A model generated the notes under the pieces. It made no database searches. It was not told the origin of the DNA and worked only from the letters and a program-made list of their open reading frames with translations. Positions 29,852 to 39,232 of a DNA stretch of 64,000 nucleotides are shown piece by piece (position 1 is the first letter of the stretch; each line of letters starts with the position of its first letter). The position numbers and the translations under genes are program-made. Source of the stretch: DATMER01 sp963844885 (GTDB taxonomy: Bacteria; Acidobacteriota; Thermoanaerobaculia; Multivoradales; UBA5704); contig CAWJQA010000010.1 of the NCBI GenBank assembly GCA_963844885.1, positions 310,001 to 374,000 on the forward strand. The letters are read 5' to 3'.

Positions 29852-32052
29852 CGTCTGGCGGATCTGGATCGACACCGGCGGCACGTTCACCGACTGCCTA
29901 GCTGTCGATCCCGAAGGCAGGCTTCACCGCGCCAAGGTGCTTTCGACGAGCGCCTTGCGCGGCCGGGTTGTGGCGCGCGTCGCTCAAGGCCTGCGAGTGG
30001 AGGCCGGGTGGCGCGTTCCGGACGGCTTCTTCCGCGGCTATGGCCTGAGGTTGCTCGGGACCGGCGAGGAGCGCGCGGTGACGGGATCCGCGGCGATTTC
30101 CTCGAGCTGGACGGCCCGCTCGAGGGGGTGGAAGGAGCGGCCTTCGAGCTGCGTTCGCCGGAGGAGCCGCCCGTCCTCGCCGCCCGGCTGGTCACCGGCA
30201 CGCCGCTCGGCCGCGAGCTGCCGGAGATCGCCCTGCGCCTCGCGACCACCCGCGGCACGAACGCTCTTCTGGAGAGGAAAGGTGCGGCCACGGCGCTGTT
30301 CATCACCCGCGGCTTCGCCGATCTCCTCCTCATCGGCACCCAGCAGCGCCCCGACCTCTTCGCCCTGAACATCGAGAAGCCCCGTGCCGCTCTTCGCCGA
30401 GGCGGTGGAGGTGTCCGAGCGGTTGGCCGCGGACGGCTCCGTGCTCGTGCCTCTGGAGGCAGGTGAGCTCCGCGGCGAAGCCGAGCGTCTGCTCGCCGCC
30501 GGTTTCGAGGCGGCGGCGGTGGCGCTCCTGCACTCCTACCGCGATCCCCGGCACGAGGAGGAGCTGGGGGAGATGCTTCGCGCAGCCGGCTTCCGCCACG
30601 TCTCGCTCTCGTCCCGGCTGGCGCCCCTGATCAAAATCCTGCCGCGCGCCGAGACCGCCGTCGTGGACGCCTATCTCTCGCCGGTCCTGAAAGGCTACCT
30701 GGAAGGGGTGGGGCGCGCGTTGTCCCGGGGCTCGCTTCATGTGATGACCAGCGCGGGCGGTCTGGTGCGGGCGGGCGCCTTCCATGCCAAGGACAGCCTG
30801 CTTTCCGGTCCCGCGGGAGGCGTGGTGGGGGCCGCGCTCTCCGGAAGACGCTCCGGTTTTTCGCGGGTGATCGCCTTCGACATGGGCGGCACGAGCACGG
30901 ACGTGGCGCGCTACGGCGGCGACTTCGAGTACCTCTTCGAGCACCGGGTGGGGGACGCGCATCTGGTCGCTCCGGCGCTCGCGGTCGAGAGCGTGGCGGC
31001 CGGAGGGGGATCGATCTGCGGCTTCGACGGTGTCCAGCTTCAGCGTGGGCCCCGAGAGTGCCGGCGCCTGGCCCGGCCCGGCCTGCTATGGCGCGGGGGG
31101 GCCGCTCACTCTCACGGATGTCAACCTTCTCCTCGGCCGGCTCGACCCGGCGCGCTTCGAGATTCCTCTGGATCCGGTAGCCGCCGAGAGCGCCCTCGAA
31201 TCGCTGCATGGGCGGATGGGCGAAGGCGCCCCCGGAAGGGACTCGCTGCTGGAGGGATTCCTGGATATCGCCAACGAGCGCATGGCCGAGGCCATCCGGA
31301 GCATCTCGCTGCGCCGGGGGTACGATCCGGCCGACTACGCCCTCGTGGCGTTCGGCGGGGCCGGCGCCCAGCACGCCTGCGCGCTGGCGGATCTCCTGGG
31401 GATCGGCAGCTTCGTGGTGCCACGCGATGCCGGGCTGCTCTCGGCCCTGGGGCTCGGAGCCGCGGTGGTCGAGAGATTCGCGCATCGCCAGGTGCTGGAG
31501 CCGCTGGCCCGCGTGAAGGATCGCGTTGCCGTCTGGCTCGATGAGCTCGGCCGGGAGGCGGCGGAGGCCGTGCGGTCCGAGGGGATCCAGGAAGACCGGA
31601 TCGCCGTCCGCCGCCGCATCCTGAACCTGCGTTTCGTGGGCCAGGACGAGGCGCTGCCGATCGAGGGCGAGCCGCTGGCGGAGATCATCGAGGCCTTCGC
31701 GGCCGCCTACCGGGAGATCTACGGCTACGCGCCCGAAGGCCGGGCCATCGAGCTGGAATCGATCCGCGTGGTCGCCTCCTCGACGCCGGACGAGATGCCG
31801 GATGGGGAAGTCGGCCCGGCCGAAGAACGGGACGCCGAGCCTTCCGGAACGCGCCGGAGCCGACTCGCGGGCACCTGGAGGGAGGTACCGGTGTTCGACC
31901 GTGGCGGCCTGCGGCCGGGAGACGTCTTCCGGGGTCCGGCGCTGGTGTTCGAGAGCCACAGCGCCACGGTCGTCGCCGAAGGGTGGCGGGGGAAGGTGGA
32001 CGGCGCCGGAAATCTGGTGCTCACGGTGCGCTCCACGATAGATTCTCCCTGA
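29844..32052 (+). CDS. hyuA: Hydantoinase A / 5-oxoprolinase-family subunit A, frameshifted
   Basis: An ATP-dependent amidase subunit. The full protein is visible across three frame changes. It begins MDDVWRIWIDTGGTFTDCLA and shifts near 30085 to read LATTRGTNALLERKGA...FADLLLIGTQQRPDLF. It shifts again near 30385, giving LFAEAVEVSERLAADGSVLV and IAFDMGGTSTDVAR, and a third time near 31030, giving GPESAGAWPGPACYG...DVNLLLGRL and the C-terminal domain to 32052. GGTFTD and DMGGTSTDV are the family's actin-like nucleotide motifs. The partner HyuB is 7 kb downstream. Indels in the assembly are as likely as true decay. Confidence 0.88.
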
Positions 32053-32546
32053 TGCTCGACTTTTCCCAACGCGAGCGGCTGATCTCCGATCAACTGCACG
32101 GGACCCGCATGGTCTGCATGGCCCTGGCCGGCGCCGTGCTGGTCTATGGCATCCTGGGCTGGTTTCTGGTCGAGGGCTTTCAGCTCCACCCCTTCGGCAA
32201 GCTCCCCGACGCTCTACCCATCTCCCTGACCTTCCTGGCGGCGGTGCTCATCCTCGTGGGCTCGCGCATCCGCACGGCGCTTCTGCGTAGCGGCCTGCCG
32301 TCCGGCCCTTTGAGCCGGCATGTCCCGGTGGACCTGGGCAGCCTCGTCCCCGCCTATCAGCGGGCCACCCTGGTCAGCTTCGCGATCCTGGAGTCCTCCG
32401 CCCTGCTCGGGCTCCTCGTGGCCCTGCTTTCAGGGTCGTCTTTCTACGGGCTGGTGATCTGCCTGGCGAGCTTCCTGTCGATGCTCGTGCGCTGGCCCAG
32501 GGCCGAAGAGGTCGACCGCCTGGCCCGCGGCCGGGTGTCGCCCTGA
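32052..32546 (+). CDS. Small membrane protein of unknown function
   Basis: A 164-residue protein with four predicted transmembrane segments (about residues 20-42, 54-72, 105-125, 128-145). Its ATG overlaps the hyuA stop (TGATG), so it is coupled to that gene. No conserved enzymatic motif is seen. The C-terminus is basic and cytoplasmic-looking (RWPRAEEVDRLARG). The context gives no clear role. Confidence 0.6.
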   Translation: MLDFSQRERLISDQLHGTRMVCMALAGAVLVYGILGWFLVEGFQLHPFGKLPDALPISLTFLAAVLILVGSRIRTALLRSGLPSGPLSRHVPVDLGSLVPAYQRATLVSFAILESSALLGLLVALLSGSSFYGLVICLASFLSMLVRWPRAEEVDRLARGRVSP

Positions 32547-32547
32547 T

Positions 32548-32985
32548 CTACCAGCTCTCTACAGGCAGCCCGAAGTAGAAATCGTTTGCCTGAGGATCGA
32601 CGGCAAAGCGTATCGCGTCCAGAAGCCCGGAGTAGCCGAGGAAGGTCATGCCGGCCGGCCAATCCTCGGAGATGAAGAAGGTGCCCATGATGGTCAAGGA
32701 TTCCCCCTCTTCGGCCTGGAACGTGATGGGGGCGCGGGCAAGCTGGCCCGACAGATGCCCGAACCGAGTGCTCATCCGCGCGGAGCCCAGGAGATCCAGC
32801 GACGAGGCGATCAGTGCGGCTACTTCAGGGTCCAGGACCGACCAGGCAGCGCCTGTGTCGAGTTGGGCCAAAATCGACCTGCCGCCGCCGAACCGCACGG
32901 TAACGTAGATTTTCGCAGTGCTCTCGTGGACTCCCGGAGCGTGATCGGAGAACCTGGAGCGACCTTGGCTCGTAAAGTGCAACAA
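32548..32985 (-). CDS. Retropepsin-like aspartic protease
   Basis: A 145-residue protein with the single-lobe aspartic-protease motif D43-T44-G45 in ILAQLDTGAAWSVLDPEVA and a following hydrophobic flap-and-helix pattern ending SGLLDAIRFAVDP. Bacterial clan-AA retropepsins are dimers. The start is uncertain (TTG at 32985). It lies immediately downstream of a DUF5678 gene with almost no gap, which is a common pairing. The substrate is unknown. Confidence 0.65.
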   Translation of the reverse strand: MLHFTSQGRSRFSDHAPGVHESTAKIYVTVRFGGGRSILAQLDTGAAWSVLDPEVAALIASSLDLLGSARMSTRFGHLSGQLARAPITFQAEEGESLTIMGTFFISEDWPAGMTFLGYSGLLDAIRFAVDPQANDFYFGLPVESW

Positions 32986-32988
32986 AGA

Positions 32989-33382
32989 TCAGCAGTCCTG
33001 AATTCTCACCACGAGCGGCGAGATGCGCATCGGCTGTTGTTCGTCGAGCCGAGCATCGAGGTCTTTGAGGCGGGCGGCATGCGCGATCAGTCTGTCTCCC
33101 AGGACAGCAACCCACTCGCCCTTGTATTCGGGACCGTGAGTGTCCAGCCAGCGGAACTCCGGCGTCCGGTCAACGTCGAGAGGCCCTCCGACCTTCACCA
33201 CCTCCCCGCGGGACAGAGCCTTTCTCCAAGGGATGAGGGCCGGATGGTCGGGAAACCTTTTCCCAGGCCTCGGCGATCAGCTTCCGGGCTCCTCCTATAC
33301 GGTCTCCATCAATGAGATCCCGTACCCGAGTCACATAGCTTTCCGCTGTCTCCTGCCGCGGTACTTTCATGGGCTCAGCCAT
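32989..33382 (-). CDS. DUF5678-like small protein (apparent frameshift)
   Basis: From ATG 33382 the product begins MAEPMKVPRQETAESYVTRV. After ...HPLEKGSVPRG the reading continues in a second frame (VVKVGGPLDVDRTPEFRWLD) to the stop at 32989. The second half, YKGEWVAVLGDRLIAHAARLKDL, fits DUF5678. The span (394 nt) is not a multiple of three, which supports a one-base indel near 33205; two overlapping genes are an alternative. It is followed at once by the retropepsin gene. Confidence 0.5.
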
Positions 33383-33441
33383 GCCGTCTCCCCCTCATGG
33401 TCGCTGGTCCATGATACACCAGATCCTGGCGGAGCTGGAAG

Positions 33442-34575
33442 TCAAGACGCCGGCACGAGCACCGTGGCCTTGCCGCGGGCCTGCTTCGCGTAGGCTTTGA
33501 CGATCCTCTGCCCAACCTGCCGGCCGGTGCCGGCGCGGGCCACGGCGACGATCGAGCCGCCGAACCCGCCGCCGGTGATGCGGGCACCGTAGACATCGCG
33601 CTGTCCCAGCGCCAGCTCCACCAGGAGGTCGATCTCGGGGGTGGAGACCTCGAAGTCGTCCCGCAGCGACTGATGGGAGAGGTTGAGGAGCTTGCCCAGG
33701 CGTTCCAGATCGCCGTCGCGCATGGCCGCCACCGCGGCCCGCACCCGGGCGTTCTCCGTGATCACGTGGCGAGCCCGGCGGTCCAGAGGCTCGGGCAGGG
33801 CGGCCAGCCGCCAGAGATCCTGATTGTCCAGATCACGGAGCTGCTTGAAACCGAGTAGCTCCGCCGCCTGCTCGCACTCCTGCCGGCGGACGCTGTATCC
33901 TCCGCCAGCTTCGCCGGCATGCCGGTGAGACACACCGGAATCGATCACCAAGAGCTCCGCCGCGGCCGGTAGCGGCACGCGGTCGAAGCGCAGAGTCCGG
34001 GTGTCCAGGAAGAGCGCCTTCCCGGCGCCGGCAAGGCTGGCGGCCAACAGATCCATGACCCCCACCGGCGCGCCCACGAAATCGTTCTCGGCCTTCTGGC
34101 CGGCCAGGGCGAGATCCACGTCGTCGATCTCCAGGCCGAACGCCTCCCGCAGACCGCGGAGCACGGCCACCTCCAGAGAGGCGCTGGAAGAGAGCCCGCC
34201 GCCGAGTGGGATGTCGGACTCGATCCGCAGGTCGAAGCCGCGCAGCCGGTGGCCGGCGAGCCGCAGCACCTGCGTCACCCCCTGCACATAGTCGAGCCAG
34301 CCGCGGCCCGGAGCTTCGTCCTCCAGCCGGTACTCTTCGATCCGCGGCTCCCGCACGTTGGCGCTCCAGACCCGAACCAGCGTGCCGATCCGCGAGCCGA
34401 TCTCCACCTGCGTCCGAAGCGGGATCGCGATGGGCAGCACATAGCCGCCGTTGTAGTCCGTGTGCTCGCCGATCAGATTGACCCGGCCCGGGGCCTCGGC
34501 GGTGACGGTGGGCTCCCTTCCGAACAGCTCCAGGAAGCCGGGCAGGCCGGTGCGGCGATCCATGGTCTCCCTCAT
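33442..34575 (-). CDS. galK: Galactokinase
   Basis: A 377-residue GHMP-family kinase phosphorylating galactose at C1. The galactokinase signature GRVNLIGEHTDYNGGYVLP is near residue 28. The ATP loop PLGGGLSSSASLEVAVL, the base region VGAPVGVMDLLAASLAG, and the C-terminal GARITGGGFGGSIVAV are all present. The ATG at 34575 overlaps the rlmN stop (TGATG); a second ATG at 34563 is also possible. No other Leloir-pathway gene is in the window. Confidence 0.94.
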   Translation of the reverse strand: MRETMDRRTGLPGFLELFGREPTVTAEAPGRVNLIGEHTDYNGGYVLPIAIPLRTQVEIGSRIGTLVRVWSANVREPRIEEYRLEDEAPGRGWLDYVQGVTQVLRLAGHRLRGFDLRIESDIPLGGGLSSSASLEVAVLRGLREAFGLEIDDVDLALAGQKAENDFVGAPVGVMDLLAASLAGAGKALFLDTRTLRFDRVPLPAAAELLVIDSGVSHRHAGEAGGGYSVRRQECEQAAELLGFKQLRDLDNQDLWRLAALPEPLDRRARHVITENARVRAAVAAMRDGDLERLGKLLNLSHQSLRDDFEVSTPEIDLLVELALGQRDVYGARITGGGFGGSIVAVARAGTGRQVGQRIVKAYAKQARGKATVLVPAS

Positions 34576-35677
34576 CAGTCTGCCTGGGCCCGCCGCGCGA
34601 GCTGGCCGCAGGCGCCCAGGACATCCCGGCCGCGGCTGCGGCGGACGGTGATGAAGCAGCCGTGCTCGTGGAGCCGCCGTGCGAAAGCCTGGACGCGGTC
34701 CTCTTCGGGCTCCCGGAACACGGCCTGGGCATGCTCGTTCATCGGGATGAGGTTGACGTTGTGGCGGCGCTTGAGGTCGCCCAGCCAGGCGGCGAGCCGG
34801 TCGGCATCCTCCACGCTGTCGTTGACGTCGGCCAGGAGCACGTACTCGAAGATGAAGCGCTCGTGGCGCTTCGAGCTGCCAATCGTCCAGGGCCTGCCGC
34901 AGCCGGGCCAGGTTCCAGGCGCGGTTGACCGGCATGGTGGCGGAGCGCTCCTCGTCCGTGGTGGCGTTGAGCGAGACCGCGAGCTGCGGGCGTGGGTCCA
35001 TCCGCGCCAGCTCTCTCGATGCCCGAGACGAGCCCGGCCGTGCTCACGGTGATGCGCCGGGTGACGAGAAGCATGCCTTCCGGGTGGCAGAGCACGCGGA
35101 TCGCCCGGTGGACGTGGTCGAGGTTGTGCAGCGGCTCGCCCATGCCCATGAAGACCAGGTTGAGGTACTCACCCGCTCGGAGCCGAGTTCGCGCATGATG
35201 GCGAGCACCTGGCCGACGATCTCGCCGGCCGTCAGGTTGCGCACGATCCCCATGGCGCCGGTCGCGCAGAAGGTGCAGCCCAGGGCGCAGCCCGACCTGG
35301 CTCGACACACAGAAGGTGATCCGCGGATCGCCCCCGTCCCGGGGCCGCGGCATATGCACGGCCTCGATGCGGTGGCCGTCCACGAGCCGCAGGACGAGCT
35401 TCGTGGCGCCGTCGGCCGACGGGTGGCGTTCGACGATCTCGGGCAGGGAGAGGTCGGCGTTGGCGTCGATCCAGGCGCGGATCTCGCGCGCCAGGAACAG
35501 CCGGTCCGGCAGCCAGGTGCGGACGCGCTGGAGGCGCGCGAAGACATGCGCGGGCCGTCCCGGGCAGCCGCCGGCCGCGAGGTCCTCGGGCAGCATCGAC
35601 CACGCCGAAGGCGGCCCCGAACGCTCGGGCGCCTTGCGGTCCCAGGGGAGGATGGGGATGGGAACGGCCGGCTGCAT
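34575..35677 (-). CDS. rlmN: Radical-SAM 23S rRNA methyltransferase RlmN, frameshifted
   Basis: The protein can be followed from MQPAVPIPILPWDRKAPERS through IEAVHMPRPRDGGDPRITFC. Shifted frames then give the radical-SAM triad C-x3-C-x2-C in SSQVGCALGCTFCATGAMGI, YLNLVFMGMGEPLHNLDHV, RRITVSTAGLVSGI, QLAVSLNATTDEERSATMPV and the C-terminal LLADVNDSVEDADRLAAWLG with the CFITVRRSRG block. At least four single-base shifts are needed. RlmN methylates C2 of A2503 in 23S rRNA and A37 in tRNAs. Such a conserved gene is unlikely to be truly broken. Confidence 0.88.
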
Positions 35678-35782
35678 AGGGCGGGAGCATAGCCGATCGG
35701 CCGGGACAGGCGAAACGGATCGCGTTCCAGGAACAACTGGAAGAGGGACGCGATAGACTGCTCCTACAGGAGGTTGCTCGCA

Positions 35783-38700
35783 ATGACCAGCGGCCACGCG
35801 CTCAGGATCCTGCTCTGTCTGGCCCTTTTCCTTCCGGCTCTGGCCGCGGCCCAGCCGGCGTCGCTGGTTGCCGATCTCAGAACGATCAGCCTGGTGCCGA
35901 GCCCGGACACAGGTGGGGTGCGCCACCTCCAGAAAGCCGGAGACCGGCTCTACTTCGGGGGCGGCGGCTCGACAGGCGACGAGCTCTGGGTCAGCGACGG
36001 CACCTCGGCGGGCACGGAGGTCGTCCGCGACCTCTGTCCGGGACCGTGTTCCACCGCTCCGGAGCTGCTGGGAGCGTTCGGAAAGCTGATGCTCTGGTCC
36101 GACGGCAAGGGGTTGTGGCGGTCCGACGGAACCCGCCCCGGTACCTTTGCCCTGACGGAGCCGGGTTTGGAGCTGGCGCCGCGGAACGAGCGGTTCTCCC
36201 TCTACGCCACCCTGGGACGCTGGTTCTATTTCTCCGCCTGCACCGGGCATTTCACGGAGCAGGACTGCGATCTGTGGCGGACGGACGGTACCGCCGCGGG
36301 GACCGGCCTCTTCCACGAGGCGTCGAAGACGTTCCGCTGGCTCGAGGTGGCGGGCGACCGCCTCTACTTCCTGGCGGCGGACGATCAGACCCCGCGCTCG
36401 GACCTGTGGGTCACGGATGGCACGCCGGCCGGCACCGTCCTGTTGCACCGGTTCGAAGGGGTCTTCGCTCAACCGGAGGTGGCCACCTCGGCCGGCAACC
36501 GTCTTTTCTTCGTGGCCCTGGACGGCGGCGGCCTCCAGGTCTGGACGAGCGACGGCACGGCATCCGGAACCCGGCCCGTGTCGAGCCTCCCCAAGGACCG
36601 GCCGTATTCCTCGTCGGAGCTGAGATGGCTCAAGCCGGTTGGGAGCCGGGTGTACTTCCTGGCGGACGACGGGACCCACGGGCTTGAGATCTGGCGTTCC
36701 GATGGCACCCCGACAGGCACGGCGCGCCTGACCGACCTGGCGCCGGCCTTTCCGTTTCCGGGTGACGACCCCTCGATCCTGGCGGAGGTGGGCGGCGTCG
36801 TGGTCTTCGTGACCTTGGGCGGCGAGGACCCTGCGCAGCCCCGGCTTTGGATGACGCGGGGCACCCCGGGATCGACGGCTCCATTGCCCTGCGAGGATTG
36901 CCACCAGCTCTATCCGTACAGCCTGACCGAGTCCGGGGGCAAAGCGTTCTTCCTCGTCCAGCAGGACTTCACCCCCCGGATCGATCTCTGGCTCACGGAC
37001 GGCACATCCCCGGGCACCCGCCGGTTGGGCAACCTCTGCTATTCCTGCAGCCAAGGCGCTCTCATGCCCTGGAAGGACGGCGTGCTCTTCTTCAGCAGCT
37101 CCGTCAAGGATCTCTGGATCAGTGACGGCACGGCCGCGGGGACCCGGCGCTTCACGAATTTCATGCAAGCCGAGGCCTTGCCGGGCGTGGAGGAAATCGG
37201 CGGCGACCTCTACCTCCTGGCCGGCGGAGATCGACCGGGCCTGTGGGTCCGTGACCGCGCGGGCAAGACCAGGCCGGTGTTCCTCCTCCCTGCTACGGGG
37301 CCGAGCTCCTACCCCCACAACCTCGTGGAGTCCGGAGGAAAGCTGCTGTTCGTCGCGCAGGGCGATCAGGCCGCCGGTTTCTGGTCGAGCGGCGGCACGC
37401 AGGAGAGCACCGTCCCCTTGATCGTGCCAGGCCTCGAGGGGACCGATCCTTCGGGCTTCGTCCGTGTCGCGGGTCTGACCTTTTTCCAGGTGCGTGACAT
37501 CCATGGGGAGCCGAGTCTCTGGAGGACGGATGGCACGGCTCAGGGCACGGTCAGGCTGCTCGATCTGCCCGGTCCGGCGACCCTGGTGCCCTTCCAGGGC
37601 ATGCTCCATGTCTTCAGCGGCCGGGAGGTCTGGCGGTCGGACGGAACCGCGGCCGGCACGGTCAAGGTCGGGGATCTCCCGGACCCGGCTGCCGAGGTGC
37701 AGACCGCGATCCCCGGGCCGAACGGGCTCTACTTCAAGATCAGGACGAGCTTCTCCAGGACCGAGCTCTGGCTGATGGATGGCGCTCCCGGAGCCGCACA
37801 CCGGTTCTTTGACCAGAACCTGAGCGGAGGAGACCCCAGGCTTACGGCGGTCGGACCCTGGATGTATTTCACCTTCGGAGGCCTGTGGAGGACGGACGGC
37901 ACTCCCGGGGGCACGACCGCGGTGGAAGGACTGCCCGAATTCGCCAATCCTCAGGAGCTGGCCGCCTACCAGGGAACGCTGTACTTCGTCTCCCTGGGCC
38001 CGTTGGACGGCTATCAGCTCTGGCGCACGGACGATACGACCGCCCACCTGATCGCCCGTTTTTCTCTTCAGGGCTTGCAGGAGACGTTTTTCAACCTCAC
38101 GCCGTCCGGCGGGAAGCTCTTCTTCGCCGCCGACGACGGAATCCACGGCACCGAGCTCTGGGCCACGGACGGGACGCCCGCCGGCACCGCGCTGGTCCGC
38201 GACCTGATGCCGGGACCGATCTCCTCGTCCCCGAACAGGCTGACCGTGGCAGGCGGCCGGCTCTTCTTCACGGCCGGCGACGACCTCCACGGGATCGAGC
38301 TGTGGCAGAGCGACGGCACTGAGGCCGGGACCCGGCTGGTCCAGGACATCGCGCCACAGGCCGGATCGTCGAGCCCGGAGGAGCTCACGCCGGTCGGCGA
38401 CGAGCTGTTCTTCACGGCCGACGACGGCATCACCGGACGCGAGGTCTGGGTGCTGCCGCTCTCCGGTCCCTCCTCGTGCCAACCCTCGCCGACTCGGCTC
38501 TGCCTGGGCGGCCGGTACGCGGTCGAGGCGGTGTGGCGCGACTTCCAGGGCAACCGGGGTGCCGGCCATGCCGCGCCGCTCACGGCCGACACCGGCACGT
38601 TCTGGTTCTTCGATCCGTCGAACGTGGAGGTCGTGCTCAAGGTGCTTGACGGCCGCGGCGTCAACGACCACGTCTGGGTGTTCTACGGCGCCCTCTCGAA

Positions 38701-39232
38701 CGTCGAGTACACGCTGACCGTCACGGATACCCAGACCGGCCTCTCGCACCGGTATCTCAACCCTTCGGGACAGCTCGCGAGCGTGGCCGACACCAAGGCG
38801 TTCGGACCTCTCGGCGCCACAGCGGAATCGGTCGCGTCCGCGTCGCCTCTCGCGCTTGTGGAGCGGAAGGTGGTCCCCTCCGCGGTCACGGCCGCCTGCG
38901 CCCCCAGCTCGACCCGGCTCTGCCTGAACGGCGACCGGTTCGCCGTCGAGATCGCCTGGAAGGACTTCCAGGGAAACACCGGCACGGGCAAGGCGGTGGA
39001 GCTGGACGGCGGCGACACCGGCTACTTCTGGTTCTTCAACGAGTCGAACGTCGAGGTGGTGCTCAAGGTGCTCGACGGCACGCCGGTCAACGGCCACCAC
39101 TGGGTGTTCTACGGCGCGCTGTCGAACGTGGAGTACACGGTCACGGTCACCGACACCCAGACGGGCGAGATCAACACCTACAAGAACCCGGCCGGCCGGC
39201 TCGCCAGCGTGGCGGACACGGGGGCTTTCTGA
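35783..39232 (+). CDS. Secreted ELWxxDGT-repeat protein
   Basis: A 1,149-residue secreted protein starting at ATG 35783 behind CAGGAGG. The signal peptide cleaves near ALAAA-QP. Residues 60-900 hold roughly 18 repeats of the ELWxxDGTxxGT type (ELWVSDGTSAGTEVV, DLWRTDGTAAGT, ELWATDGTPAGT, ELWQSDGTEAGT), predicted to build one or more beta-propellers. The C-terminal 250 residues contain two copies of a 110-residue module: C..SPTRLCLG.R..VE..W.DFQG.....FWFF..SNVE..LKVLDG......VFYGALSNVEYT. That tail may be a cell-surface or secretion module. The function is unknown. Confidence 0.8.
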   Translation: MTSGHALRILLCLALFLPALAAAQPASLVADLRTISLVPSPDTGGVRHLQKAGDRLYFGGGGSTGDELWVSDGTSAGTEVVRDLCPGPCSTAPELLGAFGKLMLWSDGKGLWRSDGTRPGTFALTEPGLELAPRNERFSLYATLGRWFYFSACTGHFTEQDCDLWRTDGTAAGTGLFHEASKTFRWLEVAGDRLYFLAADDQTPRSDLWVTDGTPAGTVLLHRFEGVFAQPEVATSAGNRLFFVALDGGGLQVWTSDGTASGTRPVSSLPKDRPYSSSELRWLKPVGSRVYFLADDGTHGLEIWRSDGTPTGTARLTDLAPAFPFPGDDPSILAEVGGVVVFVTLGGEDPAQPRLWMTRGTPGSTAPLPCEDCHQLYPYSLTESGGKAFFLVQQDFTPRIDLWLTDGTSPGTRRLGNLCYSCSQGALMPWKDGVLFFSSSVKDLWISDGTAAGTRRFTNFMQAEALPGVEEIGGDLYLLAGGDRPGLWVRDRAGKTRPVFLLPATGPSSYPHNLVESGGKLLFVAQGDQAAGFWSSGGTQESTVPLIVPGLEGTDPSGFVRVAGLTFFQVRDIHGEPSLWRTDGTAQGTVRLLDLPGPATLVPFQGMLHVFSGREVWRSDGTAAGTVKVGDLPDPAAEVQTAIPGPNGLYFKIRTSFSRTELWLMDGAPGAAHRFFDQNLSGGDPRLTAVGPWMYFTFGGLWRTDGTPGGTTAVEGLPEFANPQELAAYQGTLYFVSLGPLDGYQLWRTDDTTAHLIARFSLQGLQETFFNLTPSGGKLFFAADDGIHGTELWATDGTPAGTALVRDLMPGPISSSPNRLTVAGGRLFFTAGDDLHGIELWQSDGTEAGTRLVQDIAPQAGSSSPEELTPVGDELFFTADDGITGREVWVLPLSGPSSCQPSPTRLCLGGRYAVEAVWRDFQGNRGAGHAAPLTADTGTFWFFDPSNVEVVLKVLDGRGVNDHVWVFYGALSNVEYTLTVTDTQTGLSHRYLNPSGQLASVADTKAFGPLGATAESVASASPLALVERKVVPSAVTAACAPSSTRLCLNGDRFAVEIAWKDFQGNTGTGKAVELDGGDTGYFWFFNESNVEVVLKVLDGTPVNGHHWVFYGALSNVEYTVTVTDTQTGEINTYKNPAGRLASVADTGAF

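Noticed and set aside
29844..31100. Programmed ribosomal frameshifting in hyuA
   Set aside because: No slippery heptamer with a downstream pseudoknot is visible, and three separate shifts are needed.
34739..39100. A 1,453-codon minus-strand open frame opposite the ELWxxDGT gene
   Set aside because: It is antisense to a clear repeat protein, has no signal or domain, and contains Arg/Pro/Gly-rich shadow composition.
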